Positions 19,494 through 27,987 of a stretch of DNA of 64,000 nt are shown here, piece by piece (the first letter of the stretch is position 1; every line of letters starts with the position of its first letter). The notes under the pieces were generated by a model. The model ran no database searches and was not told where the DNA came from. It saw nothing but the letters and a program-made list of their open reading frames with translations. The stretch is from Nocardioides marmorisolisilvae (GTDB taxonomy: Bacteria; Actinomycetota; Actinomycetes; Propionibacteriales; Nocardioidaceae). The stretch is taken from contig NZ_RJSG01000001.1 in NCBI RefSeq assembly GCF_003725775.1, positions 464,746 to 528,745 of the forward strand, given 5' to 3'. Position numbers and translations under genes: made by a program.

Positions 19494-20567
19494 TCAGCGC
19501 CCGGTGACGTCGCTCCACTGGCTCAACCACGTGTCGCGGTTGGCGGTGATGTCGGCCGGCGGCACGACGTACGGGTGCGGCGCGACGGGGGCGAAGGTGT
19601 CCCACCCGGCGGGCAGGGTCACGGTGCTGTCGACCGGGTAGACGTACATGTTGTCCGGCAGCGCCTCCTGGAAGGACCGCTGCGACATGAAGTCGATGAA
19701 CTTCTGCATCCCGAGCGGGTTCTTCGACCCCTTGAGCACGCCGGCGAACTCGACCTGGCGGAAGCAGGTGTCGAGCAGCGCGCTGGTCGTCGGCTTGCTC
19801 GCGCCCTTGGGGATCGTGAACGGCGGGGAGGAGGAGTACGAGACCACGATCGGCCGGTCGCCCTTGCCGCCGCCGGCGGTGAAGTCGACCTCGTAGGCGT
19901 TCTCCCAGTCCTTGTCGACCTTCAGGTCGTTGGCGACCAGCTTCTTCCAGTAGTCCTGCCAGCCGTCGTCGCCGTACTTGCCGATGGTCGCCAGCAGGAA
20001 CGCCAGGCCGGTCGAGGAGGTCTTGGCTCCCTCGGTCACCGTCAGGCTCTTGTACGCCGGGGCGGCGAGGTCGTCGAGCGTCGTCGGCGGCGCGAGCTTC
20101 TTCTTCGCGAACCAGGTGTCGTCGACGTTGACGCACACGTCGCTGTAGTCGATCGGCGTCAGGTACGACGCCCCGTCGCCCGGGAGCGCGTAGCTCTTGA
20201 CCGACGCGGCGCTGATCAGCGGCCGGTACTTCGCCAGCACACCGGCGTCGACGGCCCGGGTGGCAAAGGTGTTGTCGATCCCGTAGACGCCGTCCGCGAT
20301 CGGGTCGTCCTTGGTGAGCACGAGCTTGTTGGTCAGCTCGCCGGCGTCGCCGTTGGTGGCGATCTTGACGGTGATGCCGGTCTCCTTGGTGAACTCGGCC
20401 ATCACCTCCTTCGACATCGCCCACGAGTTGTGGGTCGCCACCACGAGGGTCTTGCCGACCTTGGTGGTGTCGGTGCTGTCGTCGCTCCCGCACCCGGCCA
20501 GTGCGACCGCACCGATCAGGAGCAGGCTCGCGCCGAGCACGCCGGACGCCTTGAAATTGCTGCGCAT
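19494..20567 (-). CDS. thiB: thiamine ABC transporter, substrate-binding lipoprotein
   Basis: Extracellular solute-binding lipoprotein of 357 residues, delivering thiamine, TMP or TPP to the permease. It has a lipoprotein signal peptide with lipobox LAGC (Cys about residue 26). The mature protein matches the ThiB/TbpA family: TLVVATHNSWAMSKEV at the start, GVYGIDNTFATRA, and IPKGASKPTTSALLDTCFRQVEFAGVL. Start is ATG at 20567 with GGAGAG upstream. It is the first gene after the TPP riboswitch (20581-20666), so it should be shut off when cytosolic TPP is high. Confidence 0.93.
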   Translation of the reverse strand: MRSNFKASGVLGASLLLIGAVALAGCGSDDSTDTTKVGKTLVVATHNSWAMSKEVMAEFTKETGITVKIATNGDAGELTNKLVLTKDDPIADGVYGIDNTFATRAVDAGVLAKYRPLISAASVKSYALPGDGASYLTPIDYSDVCVNVDDTWFAKKKLAPPTTLDDLAAPAYKSLTVTEGAKTSSTGLAFLLATIGKYGDDGWQDYWKKLVANDLKVDKDWENAYEVDFTAGGGKGDRPIVVSYSSSPPFTIPKGASKPTTSALLDTCFRQVEFAGVLKGSKNPLGMQKFIDFMSQRSFQEALPDNMYVYPVDSTVTLPAGWDTFAPVAPHPYVVPPADITANRDTWLSQWSDVTGR

Positions 20568-20580
20568 GACTCTCCTTCGA

Positions 20581-20666
20581 CTTCCTTCGCCGGTGCTAAC
20601 CGGAGCAGGTTCAAGGGTCTGCGGCTGTTCCGCACTCTCAGCTCCTCGCGGAGCTCCCCTGTCGTG
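20581..20666 (-). promoter_or_regulatory. TPP (THI-element) riboswitch controlling thiB-thiP-ATPase
   Basis: On the minus strand the segment reads acaggggagctccgcgagga, then gctgagagtgcggaac, then gacccttgaacctgctccgg, then ttagcaccggcgaaggaa. These match the conserved TPP aptamer blocks GGGG, CUGAGA, ACCCUUGAACCUGAUC and AUNCCNGCGNAGGGA in order and spacing. It ends 14 bases before the thiB ATG, with the ribosome binding site ggagag between. The closeness suggests translational control, common in high-GC bacteria; I see no separate terminator hairpin. Confidence 0.95.
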
Positions 20667-20681
20667 TGTTGTGAGGAGAAT

Positions 20682-21764
20682 CTACGCCGTCGGCAGTGCG
20701 TAGTGCTTCTCGGGTCCGTCCAGCGAACGGTCGAGGTCCCCGCGCAGCGTGAGCAGGTCGAGGTGCGCGAGCGTCTCGAACGCGGCCAGCACCGCGTCGA
20801 ACGGGCCGAGCTCGTCGCGCCGGCGCTCGTGCCGGGTCCACCCGAGCTCGCCGGCCACGTCCCACGCCGTCACCGCGCCACCGGCGACCGCGGCCCGGCA
20901 CTGGTCGAGCCGGACGCGGTGGTGCTCGAGCAGCTCGTCGACCCGGGCGTGCGAGCTCGGCGCCACCGGACCGTGCGCGGGCAGCAGCATCAGGTCCGGC
21001 AGGTCGCGCACCTTGACGAGGGAGTCCATGAAGTCGCGCAGCGGCTGCTCGACCCAGCGCGGCTCGAAGCCCACCGACGGCGTGATCGTCGGCAGCACGT
21101 GGTCACCGGCGAAGAGCAGACCGGACGCCTTCTCGGCGAAGACGTAGTGCCCCTGGGTGTGGCCCGGGGTGGAGATCGCCTCGACGCTGCGGCCGCCGAG
21201 GTCGAGGACCAGGTCCTCGTCGAGCCAGATGTCCGGCATCCCGTAGTCGTCCATCGCCGGCCGCCCGGTCGGCATCATCGCCCGCCAGCCCTCGGCGAGC
21301 TGGACGGCACCAGCCGCTTCGAGCCGGGTCAGGTTCGGGTCCTTGCCGAGGCTGCGGTCGTGCATCAGGTCCATCGACGGCTTGTCGCCGATGCCCATGC
21401 TGACCGGCGCACCCACCTCGCGGCCCACGACGTACGCCTGGGTGTAGTGGTCGCGGTGCAGGTGGGTGACCAGGAAGCGGCGGATGTCGGAGAGGGCGTA
21501 GCCGGCCTCACGCATCGAGGACTCGAAGACCTCGCGGGACTCCGGGATCGCCCAGCCGCCGTCGACAAGGACCAGCCCGCCGTCGGTCTCCATCACGTAG
21601 ACGTTGACCGCGCGCAGACCGTCCATCGGCAGCGGCAACGGGATGCGCCGCACGCCGGGGGCGACCTGCCACGCGCCGGGCTCGGTCCAGTTCAGGCCCG
21701 AGTCCGGGCTGATCCGCACCGCGGTCGGGGGCAACGCCTGCCCGAAGTTCGCCTGGTCCTTCAT
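20682..21764 (-). CDS. MBL-fold metallo-hydrolase
   Basis: Cytosolic metallo-beta-lactamase-fold hydrolase of 360 residues. The metal site motif THLHRDHYTQ lies near residue 100, followed by the later metal ligands in TPGHTQGH (about 195), FAGDHVLP and LPAHGPV (about 250). A C-terminal winged-helix-like part (about 270-350) resembles the LACTB2 subgroup. The substrate is unknown; thioester or lactone hydrolysis is plausible given the SDR and amine-dehydrogenase neighbours. ATG at 21764 has GAGAGG upstream. It is third in the operon starting at 23699. Its stop is 16 bases before the TPP riboswitch. Confidence 0.87.
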   Translation of the reverse strand: MKDQANFGQALPPTAVRISPDSGLNWTEPGAWQVAPGVRRIPLPLPMDGLRAVNVYVMETDGGLVLVDGGWAIPESREVFESSMREAGYALSDIRRFLVTHLHRDHYTQAYVVGREVGAPVSMGIGDKPSMDLMHDRSLGKDPNLTRLEAAGAVQLAEGWRAMMPTGRPAMDDYGMPDIWLDEDLVLDLGGRSVEAISTPGHTQGHYVFAEKASGLLFAGDHVLPTITPSVGFEPRWVEQPLRDFMDSLVKVRDLPDLMLLPAHGPVAPSSHARVDELLEHHRVRLDQCRAAVAGGAVTAWDVAGELGWTRHERRRDELGPFDAVLAAFETLAHLDLLTLRGDLDRSLDGPEKHYALPTA

Positions 21765-21804
21765 GCCACGCCTCTCATGGGCACATCCTCACAGGACGCC
21801 CGGA

Positions 21805-22896
21805 TCAGCGCGCGACCAGGCCGCGCCCGGTGATCATCGGCAGGTCCTTGGCGACCACCACGCCGCCCGGAGCGGCGCACACGGCCTGGACCGCGTTGAC
21901 CAGCCGCATGGCCGTGGTGATCATCCCGGAGACGTTGTGGTCGCCGTGCTCACCGTGGTGGTTGAAGTCCACCTTCATCATCGGCTCGCCGAAGACCTCG
22001 ACCCGGTAGCCGCCGTCGCCCTCGGCCGGCTGCGGCCAGTGCGGCGCCTGCGCGGGGTTGGTCCGGGTGACGTGGTCGAGCTGCACGCGGGGCACGCCGT
22101 CAACGGTGCCGATGACGCCGAACTTCACGGCACCCATCGATCCGGCGGGCACCTCGCAGGAGTCGATCGTCAGGTCGACCTCGGAGGGGATCCGCTCGTG
22201 GTACTCCTCGAGCACCGGGTCCAGCTCGAGGTCGAGCCCGGCGGCGATCTGCCGGACGACCGGACCCCAGGCAGCGGTCAGCACACCGGGCTGCCAGAGC
22301 ATCGCCGGGTAGTCCATCGGCCGGCCGAACCCGTAGAGGTCCTGCATCACGACGGGCTGGTAGTACGTCGAGTAGTCGCAGATCTCGCTGACCACGACCT
22401 TGTCGATGCGCTGCGACAGGCTGGTCATCACCAGCGGCAGAACGTCGTTGGCGAAGCCCGGGTCGATGCCGTTGACGTGCAGGCTGGCACCGTTCGCGGC
22501 ACCGGCAGCGTTGATCCGGTCGACGTAGCTGTCCAGGCCGGTGCCGTCCGGGAAGGTCAGCACGACCGGGCCGGAGGAGATCACGTTGATGCCGCGCTCC
22601 ACGAACCCGACGAGGTCCTCGAGGGCGTCGAAGATCCGGTCGTCGGTCATCGCGGAGTGCACGATCGCGTCCGGCTCCAGCGCGAAGAGCGCTTCCTTGT
22701 CGTTGGTGGCCAGCACGCCGAGGTCGCGACCGAGGTCGGCGAGGCGACCGGCGTCCTGACCGACCTTGTCGGGGTTGGACACCCAGAGCCCGACGAGCTC
22801 GAGGTCGGGGCGGGCGTCGATGCCGGCGATCGCGTGCCGTCCGATCGTGCCCGTCGACCAGGCGACGACCCGCAGCGGCTTCTCGGCGGAGGCCAT
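21805..22896 (-). CDS. NAD(P)H-dependent amine dehydrogenase family (dihydrodipicolinate reductase-like)
   Basis: A 363-residue oxidoreductase with an N-terminal Rossmann fold (VVAWSTGTIGRHAI, about residues 10-23, a GxxGxxxx variant) and a catalytic domain like that of dihydrodipicolinate reductase. It belongs to the actinobacterial family related to 2,4-diaminopentanoate dehydrogenase, usually annotated as dihydrodipicolinate reductase although true DapB is shorter. The natural substrate is unknown. Its ATG overlaps the SDR stop by one base (TGATG at 22894-22898), so it is translationally coupled to the SDR. It may be part of a steroid or other alicyclic catabolic operon. Confidence 0.85.
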   Translation of the reverse strand: MASAEKPLRVVAWSTGTIGRHAIAGIDARPDLELVGLWVSNPDKVGQDAGRLADLGRDLGVLATNDKEALFALEPDAIVHSAMTDDRIFDALEDLVGFVERGINVISSGPVVLTFPDGTGLDSYVDRINAAGAANGASLHVNGIDPGFANDVLPLVMTSLSQRIDKVVVSEICDYSTYYQPVVMQDLYGFGRPMDYPAMLWQPGVLTAAWGPVVRQIAAGLDLELDPVLEEYHERIPSEVDLTIDSCEVPAGSMGAVKFGVIGTVDGVPRVQLDHVTRTNPAQAPHWPQPAEGDGGYRVEVFGEPMMKVDFNHHGEHGDHNVSGMITTAMRLVNAVQAVCAAPGGVVVAKDLPMITGRGLVAR

Positions 22897-23699
22897 CAGC
22901 TCGGACCCAGGTCGGGCAGCTTGAAGTCCAGGTTCGGGATGTCCAGGCCGCCGTCGGCCTCGATGACCTTGCCGGTCAGGAACGAGCCCGCCTGGCTGGC
23001 GAGGTACACGACTGCGGCGGCGATGTCCTCGACCTGGCCGACCCGCTGCATGGTGGTCTTCTCGGCGAGCTCGGTCATGACGGCCTCGTCGGTGGCCACG
23101 TAGTCCAGCGCGCTGGTCATGATCGAGCCGGTGCCGATCGCGTTGACCCGGATGAGCGGGGCGAGGTCCTTGGACACCAGCCGGGTCCAGTGCGTCAGCG
23201 CCGCCTTGGCGGTCCCGTACGCCGAGTAGCCGCGGCCCGAGACCCGGCCGATCACCGAGGAGATGTTCACGATCGAGCCGCCGGGGTTCTCACCGGTCAG
23301 CATCAGCGGCACGGCGGCGCGGGTGAGCGCGTGCGCGGTCGCCACGTTGAACTTGAACGCGTCGATGAGGAAGTTCTCGTCGGTGTCCAGGAACGGCAGC
23401 GGCATGGTGCCGCCGACGTTGTTGACGATGATGTCCAGCCGGCCGAACTCGTCGTACGCCGCCTGGGCCAGGCCCGCGGTGTGCTCGAGGTCGGACAGGT
23501 CGGCCTTGACCACCAGGGCCCGGCGCCCGAGAGCCTCGACCTTCTCGGCGACCTCGGCGAGCTGGGAGGAGTGGCGGGCGGAGATGACGACGTCGGCCCC
23601 GGCCTCGGCGAGGGCGATCGCCGAGCCGGCGCCGATCCCTCGTCCGGCACCGGTGATGACGGCAACCTGGCCGTCGACCTTGAAGCGGTCCAGAATCAT
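22896..23699 (-). CDS. SDR-family NAD(P)-dependent oxidoreductase
   Basis: Short-chain dehydrogenase of 267 residues. The cofactor motif TGAGRGIG lies near residue 16, NNVG near 95, the catalytic Ser in IVNISSVIG near 145 and YSAYGTAK (Tyr and Lys) near 160. The substrate is not evident; related actinobacterial SDRs act on steroid or acyl alcohols. Start is ATG at 23699 ([10 protein letters not shown]); the longer frame to 23753 crosses the operator-like palindrome and the preceding terminator and was rejected. It heads an operon with the amine-dehydrogenase-like and MBL genes. A KstR-type palindrome sits nine bases upstream of the start. Confidence 0.9.
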   Translation of the reverse strand: MILDRFKVDGQVAVITGAGRGIGAGSAIALAEAGADVVISARHSSQLAEVAEKVEALGRRALVVKADLSDLEHTAGLAQAAYDEFGRLDIIVNNVGGTMPLPFLDTDENFLIDAFKFNVATAHALTRAAVPLMLTGENPGGSIVNISSVIGRVSGRGYSAYGTAKAALTHWTRLVSKDLAPLIRVNAIGTGSIMTSALDYVATDEAVMTELAEKTTMQRVGQVEDIAAAVVYLASQAGSFLTGKVIEADGGLDIPNLDFKLPDLGPS

Positions 23700-23707
23700 G
23701 CCCGAAC

Positions 23708-23721
23708 TGTAACGTGTTCTA
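23708..23721. promoter_or_regulatory. KstR-type operator (TnnAACnnGTTnnA) in front of the SDR operon
   Basis: The 14 bases tgtaacgtgttcta fit TnnAACnnGTTnnA, the motif I recall for the TetR-family steroid regulator KstR of mycobacteria and rhodococci. The site is nine bases upstream of the SDR start codon, where a repressor would block the promoter. Related TetR proteins use similar sites. Confidence 0.6.
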
Positions 23722-23752
23722 CTTTTCTGCGGAAGGTCTTGCCCGCAAAGCA

Positions 23753-23782
23753 CGAGAGCCTGCCCCGAAGGACAGGCTCTCG
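23753..23782 (-). terminator. strong hairpin downstream of the first LPxTG gene
   Basis: Arms cgagagcctg (23753-23762) and caggctctcg (23773-23782) extend inward to a TTCG tetraloop on the minus strand. The hairpin lies 20 bases past the stop of the LPxTG gene at 23802 and is followed by tgctttgc. It separates that gene from the SDR operon. Confidence 0.75.
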
Positions 23783-23801
23783 CGAAAAGCTCGGATCAGT
23801 A

Positions 23802-24353
23802 TCAGTGGGCGTGGCGCCCGGAGCGCTGCTGCTCGCGCCGCGACATCCGGATCGACACCGCGCCGGCGATCACGAGGCCGAGGCCCGCGATCAGCAGGAG
23901 CAGGCGCGGACCACCGGTGTCCGGCAGGTGCGGGTGGTTGTTCGGCGGCGAGACGCTGCCGCTCGGCTTGACCGTGATCTGCAGCGAACGCTGGCAGGTG
24001 GTCTTCTCGTCGGGCATGACCGCCTCGACGTGCAGGGTGAAGGTCGTGGTCTTGGTGACCTTCGGGACGTCGAACGTGGTGTCGAAGACGTCCTCGTCGG
24101 CAGTGTGGGTCTCGCCGTTGAAGGTGGCGACCCAGTGGACCGTGTCGCTCGCGGCCTTGCGGCCGTTGCCGTCGTCGGTGATGACGATGTCGACGGTGCC
24201 GTGGACGTGGACCTTGCCCTCAGAGACGACGGTCTGCGCGTCGACCGTGGTGTTGCAGGTGGTCTCCGGGTACGCGGACGCCGCCGGAGCAAGTCCGACC
24301 AGCATGAACAGTGCGATGAGCCCCGCAGCCCCGATCGCAATCAGCTTCTTCAT
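23802..24353 (-). CDS. LPxTG-anchored surface protein
   Basis: A 183-residue exported protein with a signal peptide (MKKLIAIGAAGLIALF... ending SAYP, about residue 28), a beta-rich middle part with two cysteines (CNTT, TCQRS), and a complete sortase signal: LPDTGG near residue 145, a hydrophobic segment, and a basic tail ending RREQQRSGRHAH. The middle resembles Ig-like repeat units. It should be covalently attached to peptidoglycan by a class E-type (LAXTG) or class A-type sortase; none is encoded here. Start ATG 24353 has GGGAG upstream. It is similar in design to the next gene, suggesting duplication. Confidence 0.85.
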   Translation of the reverse strand: MKKLIAIGAAGLIALFMLVGLAPAASAYPETTCNTTVDAQTVVSEGKVHVHGTVDIVITDDGNGRKAASDTVHWVATFNGETHTADEDVFDTTFDVPKVTKTTTFTLHVEAVMPDEKTTCQRSLQITVKPSGSVSPPNNHPHLPDTGGPRLLLLIAGLGLVIAGAVSIRMSRREQQRSGRHAH

Positions 24354-24508
24354 CCACTCGTCTCCCGAATCATGGGTGCACCCTCCGTGCGCCCACCAGG
24401 TGGTACCTGATCAGCACAACGACCGTAGTACACACCCGTTACGGGGTGAGAGGTCCCGAATTCCCCAGGGAGACCTGCGGATAACGGGTGAAACCGGACC
24501 CAGGAGGG

Positions 24509-25057
24509 TCAGGCGGTCTGGACCTTTCGACGGGACCGCAGCGTCACCGCGGTACCGAGGCCCACCAGGCCGAGGCCGGCGAGCAGGATCCACAGGTCCG
24601 GACCACCGGTGTTCGGCAGGTCGTCGCCCGGGGGCGTCACGGCGCTGCCGCGGGGCAGGACGGTGATCATGATGGTCCGCTTCCAGGTGGTCAGCGGGCC
24701 CGCGGCGGCCTTGGTGGACACCTTGCTGGTGACCGGGGTCGCGCCGTCGGGGAGCTCGTACACGCAGGTGCCGTGGAGCGGGATCTTGGTGATCTTGGTG
24801 ACGTCCGGCGCCGTGTAGACGGTGACGAACTTCTGGCTCGCGTTCTTGTCGCGGGAGTCGCCGTTCCACTCCAGCGTCCAGTCGCAGCTGACGTTGGCCG
24901 TGGCGGTGGCGGTGAACGTCTGGCCGCCGTAGAGAACGGTCGGCTGGGCGGTCAAGTCGATGATGACCTCTGGGTACGCCTGAGCGGCCGGTGCAAGCCC
25001 GATGACGGCCAGCAGCCCGACCAGAGCTGCCACCCCGAGCGACAGAACTTTCTTCAC
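24509..25057 (-). CDS. LPxTG-anchored surface protein, paralogue of the neighbouring gene
   Basis: A 182-residue exported protein: signal peptide (VKKVLSLGVAALVGLLAVIGLAPAAQA), a beta-rich domain with two cysteines (SCDW, TCVYE), LPNTGG near residue 148, a membrane segment and a basic tail (RSRRKVQTA). I set the start at GTG 25057 (VKK) because GGGGA sits six bases upstream; the frame also opens at GTG 25069. Architecture, the AxPE start of the mature protein and the VTK(I/T)TK segment parallel the downstream LPxTG gene. The two probably form a surface structure or ligand-binding pair; function unknown. Confidence 0.85.
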   Translation of the reverse strand: MKKVLSLGVAALVGLLAVIGLAPAAQAYPEVIIDLTAQPTVLYGGQTFTATATANVSCDWTLEWNGDSRDKNASQKFVTVYTAPDVTKITKIPLHGTCVYELPDGATPVTSKVSTKAAAGPLTTWKRTIMITVLPRGSAVTPPGDDLPNTGGPDLWILLAGLGLVGLGTAVTLRSRRKVQTA

Positions 25058-25218
25058 GAGAATCCCCACAATTCAACTCGAAAGCGAGCGGAGCGATCAG
25101 CGTACTGCAATTCCTGAGGTCACATACACCCCGTGCGTCACATCGCCGTCGGCATACCGGATCAAACCGCCCTCAACCGACCTGAAACGACCGCAAAAAG
25201 GGACTGATTCGTCACAAC

Positions 25219-27357
25219 TCAGACGGCGAGACGGGCCTCGAGAGCGTCGGTGAGCAGGGTGACCATGGCCTCGATCTGCAGGTCGACCGACGAGACCTCC
25301 TCGGTCGAGCCGTCCAGTGCCCGGGCTGCCAGACCGGCCTTGGTGTCGATCAGCTCGGCGATCCGGGTGTCCACGGTCTGCGCCGCGATCACGCGCCAGG
25401 CGGTGACCGGTTGGTCCTGCCCGATCCGGTGCACCCGGTCGATCGCCTGGGTCTGCTCGGCCGCCGTCCAGGACAGCTCGGCGAGCACGACGTTGGAGGC
25501 GACCTGCAGGTTCAGACCGACGCCGGCGGCGGTCAGCGAGCAGACCACCACCGAGACCTCGGGGTCGTTCACGAACGCCTCGATGTTCTTCTCGCGCACC
25601 CCCCGGGTCTGGTCGCCGCGGATCGAGGAGTACTTGATGCCGCGCCGGTCGAAGGTCTCCTCGGCCGCGTCCATCACGTCGATGTGCTTGGCGAAGAAGA
25701 CGACCTTCCCGACGTTGCGGGCGAGCTGCGCGGTGTAGTCGGCCGCGAGCCCGGCCTTGGCCTGGCCGATCCGGCGCATCAGCGCGAACACGTTCTCGCC
25801 GGTGCTCTCGTCGGAGTCCTCGCGCTCCCACCCGGCGACCCGGCGGACCAGGTCGTGGTCGATGCCCTCGACGACCTCACCCGAGGTCCGGGCCGCAAGC
25901 GCGCTGTCGTAGCGCTTGACCAGGCGACGGGCGAGCTCGGCCTCGGCCTCGCGGATCGAGCGACCCACCTCGCCGTCGAGCTCGACCGGGATGTCGGCGA
26001 TGCGACGCTCGGGGATGTCCGCGGCCACGTCGATCTTGCGTCGCCGGACGATGCCCATGTCGATCACCGACTTGCGGGCCGCCGGGAAGAAGGCCCGGTC
26101 CAGCGGGGTCATCTGGTTGTCCTCGAGCTTGTCTATCAGCTCGGCGAGCGGCTTCTTCTCGTCGATCCAGCCCAGGAACTGCCAGATCGCCCGGAAGTCG
26201 TCGATGTCGTTGATCAGCGGCGTACCGGTCAACGCCATCAGCAGCGGTCGACCGGTGCGGGCGCGGATGCTCTCGGAGACCTCGAGCACGTGCTGGGACC
26301 GCTGCGAGCTCTTGTTCTTGATGAAGTGGGCCTCGTCGACGACCATGCCGCGGAAGCCCAGGTCCTTGAGCCAGCCCACGTGCCGGTCGAGCACCTCGTA
26401 GTTGACGATGATGATGTCGGCGAAGCCGTCGATCGAGTCGCCGTCGCCGTGGATCACGGTGGCCGGGTGGCGCGGCGTCCAGCGCTCGGCCTCGCGGGCC
26501 CAGTTGGTCTTCACGACGTTGGGGACCACGACCAGCAGCGGGTAGGCCTTGGCCTCCTGCGCGGCGAGCAGCGCCTGGGCAGTCTTGCCGAGGCCGGGCT
26601 CGTCGGCGAGCAGGAAGGTGCGGTGTCCGTTCGCAGCGGCGCCGACCATCCGGGCCTGGTGCGCCATCAGCTCGAGGTCACCGGGCAGCCGGACGTGCTC
26701 CGGGCCGGGGAGCGGCATGCACGCCACGGCGGTGTCGTCGGACTGCTCGAAGGAGCGGAACAGCGGGCCGAGCAGCTCCCAGCGGGCGAGCTCGCTGGTG
26801 CGCGGCTTCTTGGCGCGGGCGGCGGTGAAGTCGGGGACCAGGAAGGGGTTGGCCAGCTGCCGGGCGAGGACCGCCTGCGGCACGACCCGGCGCTCGGTGA
26901 CCTCCGGGGCCTCGGACGCCTCCTGGGGCTCCGGCTCCTCCTCCTCGGGGACCTCCATGCCCGCGGCGGTCTGCAGGTCGCGGATCAGCTCCTTGGCCGC
27001 GTCGGTGACCATCGCGTCCTCGCGCAGCAGCTCGAACAGCGTCGAGTCGCGGGCGGCCGTCTGGGCCAGGATCGTGGCGATGCCGTCGAGGCGCTTCAGC
27101 TCCTCGCCGCGACGCGACTCGGTCAGGTCCGGGTCGGCCTTGATCCGGTTCCGCTCCTGGCGGGCGAGCAGGGCCACGACCTGGAACTTGGTCCGCACCG
27201 ACGGCGCGATCGAGCGTCGCTCGACGGCCGCCTCGACCTCGCGCACGGCGCGGGCGAGCTGCGGGATCAGTCCCTTGTTGTCCTGGTTCCGGGCACGCCC
27301 GTTGTTGCGGGTCGCAGTGCTGCGGCCGTTCTGTTGGCGCTGACGCGCTCGAGCCAC
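25219..27357 (-). CDS. SNF2-family DEAD/DEAH ATPase (helicase-like)
   Basis: A 712-residue SWI2/SNF2-type DNA translocase. After an N-terminal basic, disordered part and an unknown helical region (to about 225), the helicase core runs from 230: Walker A DEPGLGKTAQALL near 254, DEAH box VVDEAHFIKN near 340, TALTGTPL near 370, and the C-terminal lobe with LTAAGVGLNLQ and QAIDRVHRIGQDQPV (about 630-645). Likely role is chromatin or nucleoid remodelling or DNA repair; no nuclease domain is visible. Start is GTG at 27357, 203 bases downstream of the thioesterase stop. It lacks accessory domains that would mark a defence system. Confidence 0.88.
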   Translation of the reverse strand: MARARQRQQNGRSTATRNNGRARNQDNKGLIPQLARAVREVEAAVERRSIAPSVRTKFQVVALLARQERNRIKADPDLTESRRGEELKRLDGIATILAQTAARDSTLFELLREDAMVTDAAKELIRDLQTAAGMEVPEEEEPEPQEASEAPEVTERRVVPQAVLARQLANPFLVPDFTAARAKKPRTSELARWELLGPLFRSFEQSDDTAVACMPLPGPEHVRLPGDLELMAHQARMVGAAANGHRTFLLADEPGLGKTAQALLAAQEAKAYPLLVVVPNVVKTNWAREAERWTPRHPATVIHGDGDSIDGFADIIIVNYEVLDRHVGWLKDLGFRGMVVDEAHFIKNKSSQRSQHVLEVSESIRARTGRPLLMALTGTPLINDIDDFRAIWQFLGWIDEKKPLAELIDKLEDNQMTPLDRAFFPAARKSVIDMGIVRRRKIDVAADIPERRIADIPVELDGEVGRSIREAEAELARRLVKRYDSALAARTSGEVVEGIDHDLVRRVAGWEREDSDESTGENVFALMRRIGQAKAGLAADYTAQLARNVGKVVFFAKHIDVMDAAEETFDRRGIKYSSIRGDQTRGVREKNIEAFVNDPEVSVVVCSLTAAGVGLNLQVASNVVLAELSWTAAEQTQAIDRVHRIGQDQPVTAWRVIAAQTVDTRIAELIDTKAGLAARALDGSTEEVSSVDLQIEAMVTLLTDALEARLAV

Positions 27358-27560
27358 GAGGTTTCACCTTTCCAGCGATGCACGTCGCGGGGTCCCGTCG
27401 AGGGACGTTGCGACGCTTGGTCGACGAGTCGACCTGAGCGGCGGCCCGGGATGTTCTCGGGTGGTGCCGCATCCGGCGATCGGGGCGCTGGGGAGTCAGC
27501 GCTCGATTCGGATCTGCCCCCAGTGTGGCACACGAACCCGGGCAGCGGTAACGATCCCGA

Positions 27561-27965
27561 TCAGCCGAGGACCGCGTGACTGCCGACCGCGCGGGCGACG
27601 ACCTTGCCGTTCTGGGTGATCTCGGCGTCGGTGCTCCCGATCCGCCGGCCGACCCCGACGGCCCGACCCCGGCACACCAGGGTGACGCCCGGGACGGCGG
27701 CCCTGACGTACTGGATGCTCAGCGACACGTGCGGCGCGGCGACACCGGCAGGAACCCGCGCGTGCACCGCCCAGCCGGTGGTGGTGTCCAGCAGGGCGGC
27801 CAGGAAGCCGCCGTGCACGATCCCGCCACCGTTGCAGTGCTCCGGACCCGGGTCCGCCTCGACCACGGCCTCGTGCTCGTCGACGCTGATGTAGCGGAAC
27901 CCGAGCAGCGCCGAGAACGGCCCCGGGGTCGGTCCCTCGGCGTGCGGGTCGCGGGTCTCGGTCAT
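27561..27965 (-). CDS. PaaI-family hotdog thioesterase
   Basis: A 134-residue acyl-CoA thioesterase-fold protein. Hotdog features: GGGIVHGGFLAALLDTTTGWA (about residues 45-65) with the active-site region, and SLSIQYVRAAVPG (about 82-94). It hydrolyses acyl- or aryl-CoA esters; substrate unknown. Start is ATG at 27965. It lies 22 bases downstream of the dehalogenase-like gene and is probably cotranscribed with it. Confidence 0.88.
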   Translation of the reverse strand: MTETRDPHAEGPTPGPFSALLGFRYISVDEHEAVVEADPGPEHCNGGGIVHGGFLAALLDTTTGWAVHARVPAGVAAPHVSLSIQYVRAAVPGVTLVCRGRAVGVGRRIGSTDAEITQNGKVVARAVGSHAVLG

Positions 27966-27987
27966 GCGGGGACTGTAGTGCTGCGGG

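Noticed and set aside
17246-19507. Long plus-strand open frame opposite the thiamine permease and ATPase
   Set aside because: Rich in His, Arg and Gln without any domain. It mirrors real minus-strand genes; such frames are a side effect of high GC. The same applies to 1442-3580, 19575-21833 and 40159-42267 on the plus strand.
25219-27357. SNF2 ATPase as part of a phage-defence system
   Set aside because: No nuclease, methylase or other defence partner is next to it, and it has no fused effector domain.
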